A DNA stretch of 64,000 nt from Gorsachius magnificus (lineage: Eukaryota > Chordata > Aves > Pelecaniformes > Ardeidae). The translations under genes were made by a program, and so were the position numbers. The notes beneath the pieces were generated by a model, which did no database searches, was not told the origin of the DNA, and worked only from the letters and a program-made list of their open reading frames with translations. The stretch is taken from assembly GCA_034008185.1 (NCBI GenBank), contig CM067086.1, positions 66,448,286-66,512,285 of the forward strand, written 5' to 3'. Positions 7,394 through 20,438 of the stretch are shown here, piece after piece (within the stretch, counting starts at the first letter, position 1; the number at the start of each line of letters is the position of its first letter).

Positions 7394-9299
7394 TAGCATT
7401 TCAATCTTGTAAATTTTGTAAGAATCTGAACTGTGGATATAAACCTGCTGACAGCAGAAGTGATGTCTATAACAAAATATCCGTGGGTGCATTAAGCAGC
7501 TTCCTCGGTGGGGCGCATCTAAACTTGCGCATTTAGCACGGAGCGCAGGGGCTGAGGGTTTCCCTCCCCGGGTGTTTCCATTCCTCTGTCCCCCGCGGGT
7601 GCCGGACTGCTGTATGTGCCATCAGAGCGGCATTTAGCAAAAATCTCAATCCGATAAATTGTTTGAAAATAGGAAAATACAACAAAATTCTCAGGGGAAC
7701 TGGAATCAGGTCCCTTTCTGGTTTCCAGCTGATAACCAGCAGCTGTTTTGTTTTGGTTTTTTTTCCCCACCACTTCAATTTGCACTGGGTTTTGCTGGTG
7801 GTGGTCAGAGCTTTCTTCACCGCCCTGGCAAGGGGGAGAGGGATGGCTTTTGGGAAGCTGCGAGTGAAGCGCTGGTGCGGAGGGAGACCCGGGAATTCCA
7901 TGCAGCATTTCTGGCCGTTGTTTTGTGCGTTCGTTGCAGCCGTCGTGCGGCTTAATCCTGTGCTCTGGAATTAAGTGTGGTGACCAGTCCCCTCCCTTTG
8001 CTGAGTGCTCCTTGCTGTAGATGTGCCCGTTTGGTTCCTTGCTGGCTTGTCTGTGTCCGAAACTACCTGGCTCACGCAGCAGAGAAGAGCTGGAGCGTTG
8101 GTTTAGCCTCAGATAGCCAGCGTTTAGCTTTGCTTAAAAGTATGACAGCTATATCTGCTTTGTAAGTGCAGTAGTTCCTCTGCCCGGGGAACGTGTGAGT
8201 TGCAAATGTTACTTCTTCCAGAGCGAGCGAGCGCTTTGTTTGTGGCGGCTGGCACAGAAATCCCGGGGAGGTCTGAGATAAGGCGTATCAGCTTAATCCC
8301 CCCTCTTGTTCGCTCCGAGCTGTGAACGCAAGGGGAACGGGGTGGAGGTGGGCGTGCGGCCACCTCCCCACCATCGGGGTGTCCTCCTGGCAGCTGTGGC
8401 CCGCAGCCCGGCGTCCCAAGAAGCGTGAGCTGGGTGGTGGATGCTCTGCGGCTCAGCGTGATGCGACTTCATCTTTGTGCCAACCGCAGAAAGGCTGGGA
8501 CTTGCGATACCTAAAAAACACTGTCGTGCTGAAGTCGGCGTGGCTTATGGATATAGGAAATGAGGAGAATATCTTGGCAGGGTTTAGTGGCTCCTGTGGC
8601 TCCAACGGACTTGTTCACAGCGGTTGTTGGTGAGGGCGTCGTGCAGTAACGTTACTGCTGGAGCACCAGTGAGGGCACGGGGTAAGGTGTGCTGGAAAAC
8701 GGGGTCCCAGGCTCTGCCATGGGTCAGGAGCTCCCCCCAGAGACCTGTGGTTACCCTGATCCCATCCCCAACCCCTCCTCTCTTGGCTTGTAGGATCCTA
8801 AGAGTCTTCCAGCAGGACTTTCTTCTCCCAGGCGAAAATTCACCCCCAAGTCAAAGCTTTACAGCATCATTTTGAGAAAAGCTGCTGTCCTGGAGATGCC
8901 GTAATTGAGGAGTGCTGCTCAGACAGCCAGGCTTTGCTTGTAGCCACAGGGTCCGAGGCTTTGCAAATTAGTTTCTAAAAACGCAAATTGGTTTGGAAGA
9001 GAAGCACCGAGGTTTGCATATTGCTATTCTGGGACAAACACAGAGGCTTTGCTACGGAGCCAGCAAAGGAAGACGGAGGCCCATCTTGTTTTGGTGGCAG
9101 TGCTTGGACACCTCTGGCAAACTTCTCGCCTATTACAATAATGATTAGCGCAGTCTAGCTGTGATGGCTTGAAAAACTTCAATCTTGGCATCGAGAGGCG
9201 CTTTGTTCTCTTTATTCTGGGGGTTTCATAGATAGCACGATAGCAGGTCTGAAGGTCTTCCTCTGTGCATAGTCCCTGTCTGAAATCACAGGACCTAGA

Positions 9300-9450
9300 C
9301 AGGTACAAGGAGATATTATTGCCCTCCTGTAGATAAGGATCCTGGGCACAGAGAGACGAAGAGACTTGGGCACAGTCACGGATGGAGAGCAGGCAGAGCC
9401 AGAAGAGGCAGAGGTGCCTGACCACTTCAGATACCTGTGTTCTAGACACA
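9300..9450. repeat. Possible ancient SINE (MIR-like) fragment
   Basis: The order of words GGATCCTGGGCACAGAGAGA, GAGACTTGGGCACAGTCAC, GCAGGCAGAGCCAG and a following cluster around ACCTGTGTTCTAGAC resembles the core of MIR-type amniote SINEs (lower copy, gap, GAGACTGAGGCACAGAGA, CTTGCCCAAGGTCACACAG, GCAGAGCC). The match is weak and from memory. A profile search would decide. Confidence 0.35.
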
Positions 9451-11281
9451 GAACTCTTATCTGGTCTTGATTCTGTCCTTCTGAAGGTCCATCACTTAAC
9501 CTCAAACCAGTGGTAGATTCCTGCATAATATAATGAGAGAGGAGGCTACAGCATCCATGTCGTCCTCTAGGCAGGCATGGATAATGACAGGGGGTATCAG
9601 AAATGACCCAGACATGGGATATTTCCTTCCCTTCGTGGATCCTGCATTCAAGTTCGGAAGTGTAAAATAGGATTTTTAATACTTTATTTTCACCTGGCTT
9701 CTTAAAGAAGCAGCTCGCGTTTGTTCCTTATTTGACAGCAGAGCATCCACCTAGATACAAGCAATGCAGGGAAAAAACCATCAGTCAGTGTTTGCACCTT
9801 AGCAGAGCCCAAGGAGGGATGAGGCCATGGTGAGTTCTGGCTCTCTTGGGTCCGCCGTGAGTCGTTTATTCCACCCAGCAGATGAACGCATGTGCTGGGA
9901 CTTTTGTTCTGCATGGTCCATCCAAAATCTGCCCTGACTTGGACCCCCGGGCTGTTTTTCACACTGTCAGCATTTTTCATGCACTGCCTCCTTCCCCGTG
10001 CCTCGATGCTGTGTTTTACGCGAGAACAGCTCTGCGGAGGGCATGGCCCCATCGACCCCTTGTGTCCCCCCAGGACCCCGGCTTGGCTTTGCGAAGAGCT
10101 GCCCTGAGCCCGTTTGCTGAGCAGTGGCAGCAGAGTCAAGGGGAGAGCCCCTGGCACCCATGTCCACCAGAGGCATCATCCCCAGCCCCAGAGGAGTGCT
10201 TGGAGGGCAGGCCACAAGGGCTGCCTGGACCTTCTCCAACAACCAAAAGCCATCACCAGTAGGATGTCACCCTAGAAAGGACGTGTGATGAGCTGCCTCT
10301 TCCATAACATCAGGGAGCAAAGCAAAGCTTTATCCAAACCCAGCCCTATGCTTTGGATCTGTTCATAGGCTGTGGACGTGGCTGCATCTTGACATGCTCA
10401 CCTGCCTTTGGTGCTCTGTAGTTGGCTTGGTTGTATTTACACGGTCTGCGTTTCTTCCAGTCTTGTCTTCATTCAGGTGCTGGTGCATGATGTGTTTAGA
10501 AATGCGCAATTTCCTTTCCACTCTTGGTCTCCCTCTTTTCCTGGAGATCGCAGATGTGCAGATCCAGGGAGACCACCCAGTCCCCAGAGGAGAAGTTGGC
10601 TCCCAGTTCTAGCAGGCTGTGGATGGAAAGTGTTGATGTTACTCTGCATTCACAAAATCCCAAAAAGTCTGTGCTAAGTCTCTCCAAGGGTCCACCTAGT
10701 GCTGCAGGAGCAGACAGGAACACAGCAAGCCCCTAACGATGTTTTTCTGGAGCACCCACCAGACTCCAGCTATTTACAGGTCAGAGCTTCCTGAGCCAAA
10801 ATTAGGGTCATTCTATTCAAAAGGCCAGCAGGAATTTTACATACAGACATTTATAAATTAGTTTATAAACCTTATTTTTTTTTTCAGATCAGCATTATCC
10901 TGTGCCAGAGATTTCCACAGTTTTGCCTATCCATTCCTTTTGAACCCTTTCCTTTTATTTGGTTTGAAAGCATCACCTAGAGGTTCCTAGTCATGCCCCG
11001 TAGTTCTTGTGGTTTTGGGCACAGTGACCCCCTACTTCCTATTCCTTTTCTCTGCACTGGAGATCGCATCTTCTCTGCCAAATCTATCATCCTTGCCCTC
11101 TGCTGTGCCCTCGCCAGGCTGAGGAGGCCCTTAGGGCAATTTGCTTTGGTTGAAGTCAGTCCTTGCTGTTGCCAACCCTTCTTGGTGCTGTTTCCAACAG
11201 TGCCATCTCCAGGAGGTTAACAGGGTTTGGGCAATAGTGGTGGAGGATGGAGATCATGGATAAGATCCCTTAGCAAGTTAA

Positions 11282-11381
11282 TCACAGAATTGTTTAGGTT
11301 GGAAAAGACCTTGAAGATCATAATGTCCAACCTTTAACCTAAGCCTGCCATCCCACCACTAAACCATGTCCCTAAGACTAA
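11282..11381 (-). mobile_element. CR1 LINE 3' fragment, short (group 1)
   Basis: Minus-strand CR1 end. The plus-strand words CACAGAATTGTTTAGGTTGG, AAAAGACCTTGAAGATCAT and TGCCATCCCACCACTAAACC are the reverse complement of the group 1 3' UTR. Only about 100 bases remain; it has one degenerate tail unit and no polyprotein part. It is the first CR1 downstream of BMP4. Confidence 0.9.
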
Positions 11382-14300
11382 ACAGTGACCCTAATCAGCT
11401 CGCTGAAATTGTAAAAATGTATTTGTAAAGCACACATCTGGGCCTGCCACAAATAATGCATCACTTTACTCCTTAAGGTTTGGGAAGGGGCTGGTTGACT
11501 GAAGGCAGCTCCATTGCATGCAGCTGTGTGCACCTACAACTTGCTCCTTTGCAGCACCGTCAAGGGCTTTGCACCCCTTTTCCTCCTCAAGGGGAGGTGC
11601 TGCTGGGGCCTCCGCTCCCCCAGACCCTGCAGCAGGGTGGGCAGCTGCCTCCCAGCTCTGTCCCCAGCCACTGTTGGGCTGGGCAGGGAGCCCATGCGTT
11701 CTCTTCTTTCCTCTTCAGTCGGGCTCGATGTTCGTGCCGGTTGCACACAGAGGTGATGCCATTGGGTGGGTTCTGGCTGGAGCAAGACTTTCCACACCGC
11801 CCTCAGGTAACTGCCTTTGTGTTGCTTTTACGGCAGGGATTTAAAGCCCTTCTGAGCTCCTGCGTTCTCTAGCTCTGCCTTTTCCCCATTAGATAATCTC
11901 ACACCTCACGAACACGTTCGGTAACATGAGTTACTCCCCTCACGCTTGAACGGAGACCATGGGCTTCTTGTCACCGAAAACCAGCGGCGAGGCTCGGTCT
12001 GGAGTCCCACAGGCAAAGAGCAAGTGGTTTTCCAAGGAACCTACCTGTCCCTCACCTTTCCTTCCAGCAACATGAGATTGCCTGCTATGAAGTGATTGCC
12101 TGAAATGGGCTGCGCTGTTTTACATATTAGATTATATGGCAGACGGTAGGCAGTTTGCATTGCTTTTACTGGCTTTGCTTGTGTTGCCTGCGCTGTAATG
12201 CACACCCGCTATTTGATACCGAAATCGGTGAAATCCTTCATGCCAAGATTAGCTAGGACATGCTAAATTGATTACACCCCTCACTGGGGGAGCCCTGGTA
12301 CCAGGGCGGGGTGTGTACAAGAGGGCTCGCGAGGGCTCTGCTCCTGCTTGCCAGGCTGGGACATGCAGGGTGAATCGCTTTGAATAGTGCATTAAATAAA
12401 TAGAAGCAAATGGTCTGCTCGAATGCCACACTATCTCCAAGGGAGAAAGACTGGGGAGCTCAATGAAGAGCCACCCATGTGCTTTCTTTCCTGTCTTTTG
12501 GGACTTTATCTCCTACACCACCTTCCACCCTGAGTATGTAGGGGCTTGTGGGTGCAATGCTCTACGTGCTTGTAATAGCGCTGCTGAAGCATCAAGTGCT
12601 TCTGCGTGGTGCAGAGAGCTCTTCCTGCTGGTCAACGAGATGACAGAGCTGGAGGTGGGCAGAAGAAGAAGACGACGACACCTTCCTTTGCTGGGGGTGT
12701 CCTCGCAGCTGCTGGGTCCTGCACAGCACAGCCGAGGCAGCCGTGCAGCACCCGATGGCCACAACGCCATTGCCCACTGCAGCTTCGAGCTTGACCACAC
12801 TGGTGGACCTGTTGCTTTCAGTCTGAGGGACCTGTGAAGAGAGTCTGCAGCCGTCACATTGGGGTAAGAGGTAAGCAAAGGTAAAATGCTTCTCAAGGCT
12901 TGGTGAAAGCTCTTTGGGGAGTGGGGGGTGAATGGCTGAAGCTGTGGGTTGGGCGTGGGGTTGATGGAGACACCACTGCCCCATCGATGTTGTACTGGTT
13001 GCTCATGTGGTTGGGCTCTGGGAGGACTATGTCCTGGACCTGCTATGGAGGGAACCTGGGTTGGTCCTAGAGGAGAGTTTCTTGCTGTTGGTTCACACTG
13101 AAAAGGAAAACCTGGGCTCCAGGATATGCCCTTATTCCTGTTTCAATTCTCATGGACCCAACAGCCAACCTGAGCACCACTTGCCTGACATCTGGTCCCT
13201 GCTTGGGCATCTGACTAAAAGAGCTCCAACCCAGCATGGCACAGTGCTCCTGTTCTTCATCACAGAAAGCCTTACCCAAGGGCCTTCAGGTCATGAACGG
13301 GTCTGGAAGAGGCACTGAGCGAGACATCCTGTGAAACACACTGATCCTTCCCGCTTCTGGCCTTGGGGGGGTCAGAAACAGGTATTCTTAGGTGTCATTT
13401 GAAGAGATAACATATACAGCTTGAGTAGTTGCTATTTATTTTGGTGCTTAAAAGTATTAAAAATAATCACCGCAATGTTCCTTGAAAGACAGTTTGTAGA
13501 GTTGGACGGTTTCCCAGTAAGAGGCAGTCCCCAAGGATCATTTGTAAAGATAATATTTTTAATTTGATTAACCAGTGGTAACATTGAGAGGGACCGACTT
13601 GTGCCTCGGTAGCAGGATGCAATTTGGGAGCAAAACTCAATGGTACAAGCCACAAAGCATAGTGAGAAGGGTTGCATGGTGAGCTGAGCAGGTCTTAGAC
13701 ATGGCAGAAATCAAAGTCCTGGGGTCCTTGCTGATCAGAAAACAACTCGGAGACTTGTTCCCAGAACCTGGGATGGATGAAGTGAGGATTTCCCCCCAGG
13801 GCTGCCAGAGGCAGGGCTAAACATACTGAGTGGGTTTCTGATCCCTGCATTCAGGATAAATTGATTCAGACCTTACTGGACTGCTTTGAGGACCAAACGG
13901 TCTTAGAGATGAGCCTGGTCTTGTTCTGCCAGGAAAAGTGGAGGCTGGAAGGGAATTGTGTGTGTATCTCTGGGTGAATCCCAACAAGAGGGAAGGGCTG
14001 CTTGTCTCTGAGTAGGGACATTTGGGGAACTGGGAAAAAAATTCAGAAGTGAGATCCCAGGCTGGCCATTTCAACAGGTCTATCAAGGGCAAAAATTGGT
14101 CCTTGTCTGGAGGTGACTCCTCTTTACCAATGGCAAAGTAAAATGTGGTCCTCAGGACAGCAGAGAGCAGCTCTCCTCTCCCAGGGGTTCCCTGCAGCTT
14201 TGGGCGCTGGATTTCAGGTGAACGTCTTGGGAGGACCCGAAGTCAGTAGGGGAGAACCTACATTCCCAGGTGTCACCACAGATGTCACCAGCTGTGGTCA

Positions 14301-17300
14301 AAAGAAAAACAGCCATGCTCCTGCTGCCAGAGTGGGAGAGGAGGAGCGACCTCAGACTGAGTTATTTCTCATCATCAGAATGGGGATAGAAATACCCTTT
14401 CCTGGATCGATGGGTAGCAGGGGGGACAAGGGAAGGGGTAGCTGCTGTCCCCAACCAGACAAATAGATTTGGAAGTGGCTGATGGAGGGAAGAAGAGCAT
14501 GGGGGGCCCTGCGTGACTCCCTTGGGTGCTGGAAATAGCTGGCATTACATGGCACGCTTCACAAATCGCTTTTGCCGTAGCTCAAATAATGGCTTATAAT
14601 AACAACATGGCTTGTGTGGCCTTGGGGCAGCAGGGCTGCTGGACAGGGAGTGGAGGGTTGGATTTCCTTCCCACCTCTGTCTGTGTGGTCCAGGGTGGGT
14701 CAGTAAATGTCCTCGTGCCTCAGTTTCCCCCCTTGCAGGCCAGGAATGCACTCATCCGGCTGACGGTAATGGTGATAAATAATATCTTGCAAGCACCCGC
14801 TCTTTAAAAAAAAAAAAATCTTTTATTGCTTCCCGTTAAGCTGATGACTGTTAATGAGGAGAATTAAATTCATTGCCCTGTTGCCATTAGACAAATATGT
14901 GCTCCATCTCCATCCGAAAACCCCATTGTAAATAACTGTGGAGGAGTGGAATAAACATCGTCCTTCCCAGGGCAGGGCCGAGCAGCAGGAATGAGCAAAC
15001 ACAGGTGTGGAAGATTTGTAAGCTTTAAAGGAGATTGGGGCTATTTGGGAATCAAATCTGGTTTTAGTTAGGAGCATCTTCTGAAAAAAAAAAATAAAAA
15101 AAATTCCCAAACCACCAACGAAAGACCCCACAGACAGGGCGGTGACGGCTGTCTGCAGCTGCAGCTCGGCCGGGGCGGTGGCAGCATCCCAGTGTCCTGG
15201 TGACAACGGGGGTGCGATGGTCCTGGCATTGCGCCTGCATCCCATTGTTCTGCTGGTTGGCACCCCTGGACCCCACCTCGATCCGAAGCCCTGTGCGGAG
15301 AAACCCTCCAGCCCCTCTTGGGTCGGTGTTGTTCAGCGTGTAATTGGGGCTAAGCCTCTTACTTTATGTGGCAGGCTTTCCTTTCTGTCTTTCCCCTTTC
15401 CCTTTTGAAGGTGAAGGTTTTATGTGACTGAAATGTGTTAACGCTCCCATAAAAGTAAATGAAACACAAGCGGACCTTTTCTTTTTTTGGGCGCAGATGT
15501 GATTGGTTTGGGCCTGACCCAGAGGCTGGGAGAGTGATGATTAGCAGTGCTGAAGAGAAGGGCCTGGGAGGGTTTTCTGTTGGAAAGTGTCATTCGTGGA
15601 GCAAAACGTGACATCCAGGAGAGCCAGCTGTGTACCTGTGCTTTGGGGACCAGTTCGTCCCCTCCCTGCTCTTGCAGCCCTGCTCGGATGCTGCAGCAGG
15701 AGGGTGGTCTCTACTGCAGAGTTAATTTTTCCAAAGGATCCTTGATACCAAGCTCAGCCCATCCAGCAATTAAGGCTACCTAAATGAGATTGCAGGACAG
15801 AGAGTTTTTACACCCTAAAAGAGGTCCCTGACGCGGTGGATGCAGAGGTTGGACAGTTCTCCCTGCGTCCGCTCCGACGAGCTGTGTTTGTCCCTGTTGT
15901 TTTACAATGCAGAGGCCAACAGGATGTTTTTCATGGAGCCCATGGCCTCCTGCACACATCCGCTGCTGCTGGCTTCTTATCTTGTTCTGAGCAAGTCATT
16001 TCAGACTCAGCAAAACCAGGAGCAGGGACGGAGTAATTATTTCCTGACCTTGTTTGTACATGGTGACACAGGACTCTTCCCTTTGCCCCCTGCCCAAAGC
16101 ACAACCAGGCAAAGTGGTGTGGGACTCGCCCACAAAAATGCTCCCAAATCTTCTTCCATTCTCACCTGGAGGAGCCACCACTTGGTGGACAAGTTGGCCA
16201 TGAAAGACTGATGGGACTCCATCGTGCACATGTTCGCAGAGGCTGGGTGGTGGTAGGACCATTTTCCCTATCTGCTGGGGACTCGTGGTGAGAAGCATCT
16301 CCAAATGGTGGGGCTACTGCCCAGCTTTGGAGGCCATCATCTCTGTGGCACATGCAGAAGAAGGAGGCCAAGGAGAGGATGTCCCACAGAGCTGCTGGTG
16401 TGCAGGGCTCCAAGGGAGGCTGACGGCTACAAGGGTCTCCACCCACAGCTTCTGCACCCGTAGATAAAAGGACATGTCATCTCAGAGCTGGAACAGCTTT
16501 GGAGATCCCTCCTGTGGCTTCTGGAATCACATAATAGTTTGACTCAGGTGACCCAAGGAGAGTGTGACTGGGTGGGAGGAGATGTGGAGTCACCTGGGTT
16601 GACAGTGGGGCTGCTCTCTGTGGTGCACCCCTGCATGTCTTGGCAAAATGGGCTCTGCAGCCTGGCAGAAGTCTCTGCTGAATATTTCGGCTGGATCTGT
16701 GAACTTGTGTGGCTTTTGTGGCATGGAAACTGCCTGTAATTTATGCCGAATACAGCCCCATAGATTATGTTGACAGTTCCAGAACATTATAAGATCATTT
16801 AGTCCTTTCTCACTAAAAACAATTTCAAACCACAGGGCAATTGTTGAATGATCAGTAGACGATCCCCACATTAAGCCCAAAATTAAAAAAAAATCCAAAT
16901 AGAATGCACAATGCTTCTCCTCCATCCCCATTCTCCTGCAGCTTAAAACCCAAGATGTGCCTCACCTGCTATTGCACTTGGTGGCCTGAAATTGCAGAAG
17001 CAGTGGGGAAAAGCTCATGGGGAAACTACAGCGTGAGGTCCCAGAATCCCATCTCAGGATGAGTGTGTGGCCAAGGTTGCCCATCCTGCAATGAGGATGG
17101 GGGCAAAGTGGGGAAGATTCATTTAGAGATGAGAGTTAGGAGGGGTGAAGAGCCAGGATGGGTTTAGCTGGCTCATTCCCTCTGTTTGATCTGTGCTAGG
17201 AGCAATATCCATATGGCATTTACCCTGTCCCTGTGTCCAAAAGTGCTCTTCAATGTCCACAAATCGAGAGAAAAAAATTGTTAACATAGCACCAGCCTAA

Positions 17301-18296
17301 GGATGCCCCAGAAGCCTGCAGAGATCCAGCTTTTTCGTTCTCTGAACCCTCTTGAATACATTTGGGGAGATGACATTTTTCTTCCCAAGGGAAAAGATCC
17401 AGTGCTTTAGTGGTGTAAAACCAGCATTAACACTGCTGAAGCCAATGGCACTGCAGTGATTTACATCTGCTGAGGAAATGGTTCAACATCCTTCCTTTGA
17501 GCCAAGACCTTGCTAATATATAGATGAAAACCCTGTATCTCATGCAGATCCTCCTGGGGTTTCCATCCTCCAACATGCAGTGGATGAGGACATCTTAGCA
17601 GAAAAATTAGGTGGTTTCCTAAGCAAATTTCCCATGCATCCAAAGAAGAAGTCCCAGGTGTGTGGATGTCCCACAGAGATTTCATGGCTATCCATCTGTT
17701 CAGCGTGGACAGTTTTACACTACATTGGAGCTTCTTCTTGCAAGACCTCTGGATCTCCCTGGAGGGCTGAGCCATGTCCAAGCTCTGAGCATCCCGACGA
17801 GTGTCACCTCCCACACCTCAGCCCCGCCGGCCCGCCTGTGCTTTGTTTTCTTGCCCTTCTCAAGAACTGGCTGCAGGTTGTGCTTTTCCTCCATCAACAT
17901 CATTGCTTTTATCTGCGCTGGTAGCAGCGATCCCCACCACGCAGGATTTATTTACATTGAAGGGTAAGTGGGAGGCTGTAATTGGGATGGGATTTGAAGA
18001 GGTCAGAGGGAGCCTGTGCAGGAAAACTGGAAATGAGGGAGGTCTGGGAGTTTGCTGAAGTTGTTACGCACAGATCATTCCAGCTTCTACTCAGTGCCAT
18101 TAGCTGGGGGTAAATGTGCTGTCCAGGGACATATGTGTATACATTAATGGGGGTTTTTAAACAGATGATCAGTAAAGAGCTGTTAATGTTTTCCAAGTGG
18201 TCTTTCAACCCCATGCTTTTATTTCCTTCTGCTGTGGCAAGCCCTGGGGCTCAGGAGCCTGGGAGAGGAGCAGGGACACGAGCCCTGCAGCGCAGG
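11382..18296. other. Intergenic, no gene seen
   Basis: Almost 7 kb without CR1 or any supported gene. It alternates GC-rich stretches with AT-rich complex ones. Intervals 12060-12300 and 14530-15520 look like conserved non-coding sequence (see findings). A possible ancient repeat sits at 14700-14790. Open frames reach 146 codons but carry no motif, and none has a splice or start context worth proposing. Confidence 0.5.
14700..14795. repeat. Possible ancient MIR/L2-type fragment
   Basis: GTGCCTCAGTTTCCCC followed after a short gap by GGTAATGGTGATAAATAATAT resembles the CCTCAGTTTCCCCATCTGTAAAATGG...ATAATAATA end shared by old amniote MIR and L2 elements. The hallmark CTGTAAAATGG is not preserved, so the call is weak. 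Confidence 0.35.
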
Positions 18297-18360
18297 AGTA
18301 GAGTAGAGTAGAGTAGAATGGAATAGAATAGAATGCAATAGAATAGAATGGAATAGAATA
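18297..18360. repeat. (TAGAG)n/(TAGAA)n pentanucleotide microsatellite
   Basis: Starts as AGTAGAGTAGAG and shifts to GAATAGAATA units with single-base variants, 64 bases in total. It abuts a CR1 end on its right, so it represents the expanded, degenerated tail of that minus-strand CR1. Confidence 0.9.
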
Positions 18361-18407
18361 TTTCAGTTGGAAGGGACCTACAATGATCATCTAGTCCAGC
18401 TGCCTGC
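18345..18407 (-). mobile_element. CR1 LINE 3' end with expanded tail (group 4)
   Basis: GAATATTTCAGTTGGAAGGG, ACCTACAATGATCATCTAGT and CCAGCTGCCTG are the reverse complement of the 3' UTR of an avian CR1 type distinct from the other copies here. Only some 50 bases of body remain. The tail, on the left, has expanded into a pentanucleotide satellite. Confidence 0.8.
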
Positions 18408-19805
18408 ATGGGTTTGCCGTGCCGTGGGTTGGTGTGCCTGCTGCGAGCGCGGCCGGGAGGAAGGTGTAGGATGAAAATCCAAGGAATTGTCTTTCCAGGA
18501 AAGCCAGTTAAATCACGAGCTCAAAGCTCACAGCTTGCGGCCTCGGGCGCGCTCAGGAAAACAAGAGCTAAGTCACTACACCCCCGGCTCATCTCTGGGC
18601 ACCCTTGGGAGGTCACTTGAAGAATTGCACCAGTGATAGAAGCGGTAATTGAGGAAACTGATGCAAACGTGATCTCCCAAAAGGTTGTGTGGGAAGCAAA
18701 TTTGGGAAGGATGCTCAGATAAGTGGAATTTTTGCTTTTGTGCCTTTCTTGAGCAACATCATCAGGCCTAAGGCTTTCCTGTTTATTTATTCAGCAATCA
18801 CTGCTATATTACACACATAGGAAATCACAAAAAGGTTACCTTGTTTTGAGGACAGGTGAGGTGGAAATACAAGGCTGCTATTTAGGCTGTGGCATATTGG
18901 CTGCGCTGAGCCTCTTGTCTTGTGGGTGTTTTTATGCATCAATGAAGTGAGCACAAACTCATCCTGCAAACATCCAGAAGATGCCTCAGCTGTGCTGAAC
19001 AGTACCGATAATAACAGCAACGTTGTTCTGGTATAAGATAGGGCAGCCCCAAAGCTGTTCTGCTCTGGGCCAGGTAGCAGAGAGGCCCCAACGTTGGGCT
19101 CTGGGGTGAGCCGTGGCAGAAGGCAGATGTGGAAATGGTTTTGTAGCACCCCGTGGGCTGCATTTCACTGGTGTGAGACGGCTGTAGTAAAGCTTGGGAG
19201 CCGGAGTGGATGGTGCTGCATGAAAACCAACGAGATAGCAACGTGTCATCGGCATCTGTTCCCCCCGGGGAGGTTCACATCCAACTGTTCTCCCAAACCA
19301 GCCCACCACACAGCCTCGTCTTACTGCAAAAATGTACTCAGATGACTTAACTTAATGACTTAGCTAAATTGAATGCTTTCCAGTAGCGCAGTAATGTGTT
19401 TGGAGAAGGAAGAGCTTTCAAAAGGAAGCTGTTTTCCCATCTAACTCAAACAACTTTCCATTTCTGATGGCGAGAGAGGAAAGTCTGAGCGCCTCGTGCA
19501 GTGAGTGCAAGGTACCCATGACTTCATTCCTATAGCGTTTGCAAGGGCAGCATGCATCAGGCAGTGAAATCTGGTAATTTGGCTCTTCCCCACATTCCCT
19601 AGGTATGGGGCAACCAGCAGTGGGAATCTGCAGCGAGTCAAGATGCACTTGGAGTAGGATGGCTTGCAAAGAGCCTGCTGTGTGGCTGCGCTTACCTGGC
19701 TGCTGCCCAGCCATGCCAACAGGGCTGGGCTCCCAATATTTGGGGTTTCTTCCCTTTCTCAGGGCTAACTGGATTCCGCTGTCTCTCCCTGGTGGATCAC
19801 AAATA
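18408..19805. other. Intergenic, no gene seen
   Basis: Mixed-composition sequence between CR1 fragments. No splice-bounded exon, RNA gene or repeat that I can name. The open frames on the minus strand near 18787-19309 overlap one another and have no domain signature. Confidence 0.5.
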
Positions 19806-19903
19806 GCGATGCTTGATAGGACAAGGAGTAGTGGCTTTAAACTAAAACCAGGGAGATTCAGACTCAATATAAGGAAGTAATTTTTTTATGCTGAGGGTAA
19901 ATT
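19806..19903 (+). mobile_element. CR1 LINE internal fragment
   Basis: GCTTGATAGGACAAGGAGTA, GTGGCTTTAAACTAAAACCA and ATATAAGGAAGTAATTTTTT match the CR1 polyprotein stretch DRTRxxGFKLKxGRFRLNIRK. It ends without the conserved tail, so it is broken at both ends. A stop replaces the codons after the RK, so it is long dead and looks older than its neighbours. Confidence 0.75.
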
Positions 19904-20336
19904 ATAGTAAATAATAACAGCAAAACAACCAGTGCATTGAAGAACCAGTTATTTTTATTTCTGGTCTAGGTATTTTATTCTGTTTTGCAGTGGTGAGGTG
20001 TTTCACCTAACGGCAGGCAGCTAAGCGTGGTGCTCCCAGTCCCAGCGGTTCCTCTGCAGGGAACCACCGTGAGGTGGTTGGGCTCGGCTGGAGGGTCATG
20101 CTGGGTCACCCCACCTCCCTCTTTCTTGATGGGATGAAGCTCTCCCAGGCTCAGCGTTGGCTGCCCAGGTACAGGGTTCTTTGGACAGCAGAGGTGAGAT
20201 GCCATGCACCCCCTTTTTGTGCTAAGCGTGGTCTTACACTGGCCCCTTTGGTCCCCATCACGGCTGGCAGAGCTGATACCATGCTCCCAGCACGCCGGAC
20301 ATGGGAACTTTGGAAAATATAAATTGCATGTGCATT
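19904..20336. other. Spacer between CR1 pieces
   Basis: About 430 bases with no gene or repeat I can identify. It lies between an internal CR1 fragment and a separate CR1 3' end in the same orientation. It could be a later insertion or simply unrelated unique sequence. Confidence 0.45.
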
Positions 20337-20390
20337 TTTGGACTCAATGATCTTAAGGGTCTTTTCCAACCTAAGTGATCCTGTGATTCA
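20337..20390 (+). mobile_element. CR1 LINE 3' end, very short (group 1)
   Basis: TTGGACTCAATGATCTTAAG, GGTCTTTTCCAACCTAAGTG and ATCCTGTGATTC: only the final 54 bases of a group 1 CR1, with one tail unit. Its tail faces the tail of the next CR1, 48 bases away. Confidence 0.88.
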
Positions 20391-20438
20391 GCAACTTTCC
20401 CCTTCCTGCAGTTCGCTTGTGCACATGGAGCTGCCCGT

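Larger units (their letters stand above)
5191..11280. other. BMP4 3' flank, CR1-free, no gene seen
   Basis: About 6 kb with no exon, RNA gene or CR1. GC content falls gradually away from BMP4. It holds simple runs (listed separately) and a possible ancient SINE fragment near 9310. A compact region at about 5430-5560, rich in CTTTGCAAAG-like words, could be a proximal regulatory element. The open frames here, the longest of roughly 100-270 codons, are in repeat-like or GC-skewed sequence and show no domains. Confidence 0.55.

Noticed and set aside
16520..16560. Another CR1 tail (GAATCACATAATAGTTTG)
   Set aside because: No CR1 3' UTR words follow on either side.
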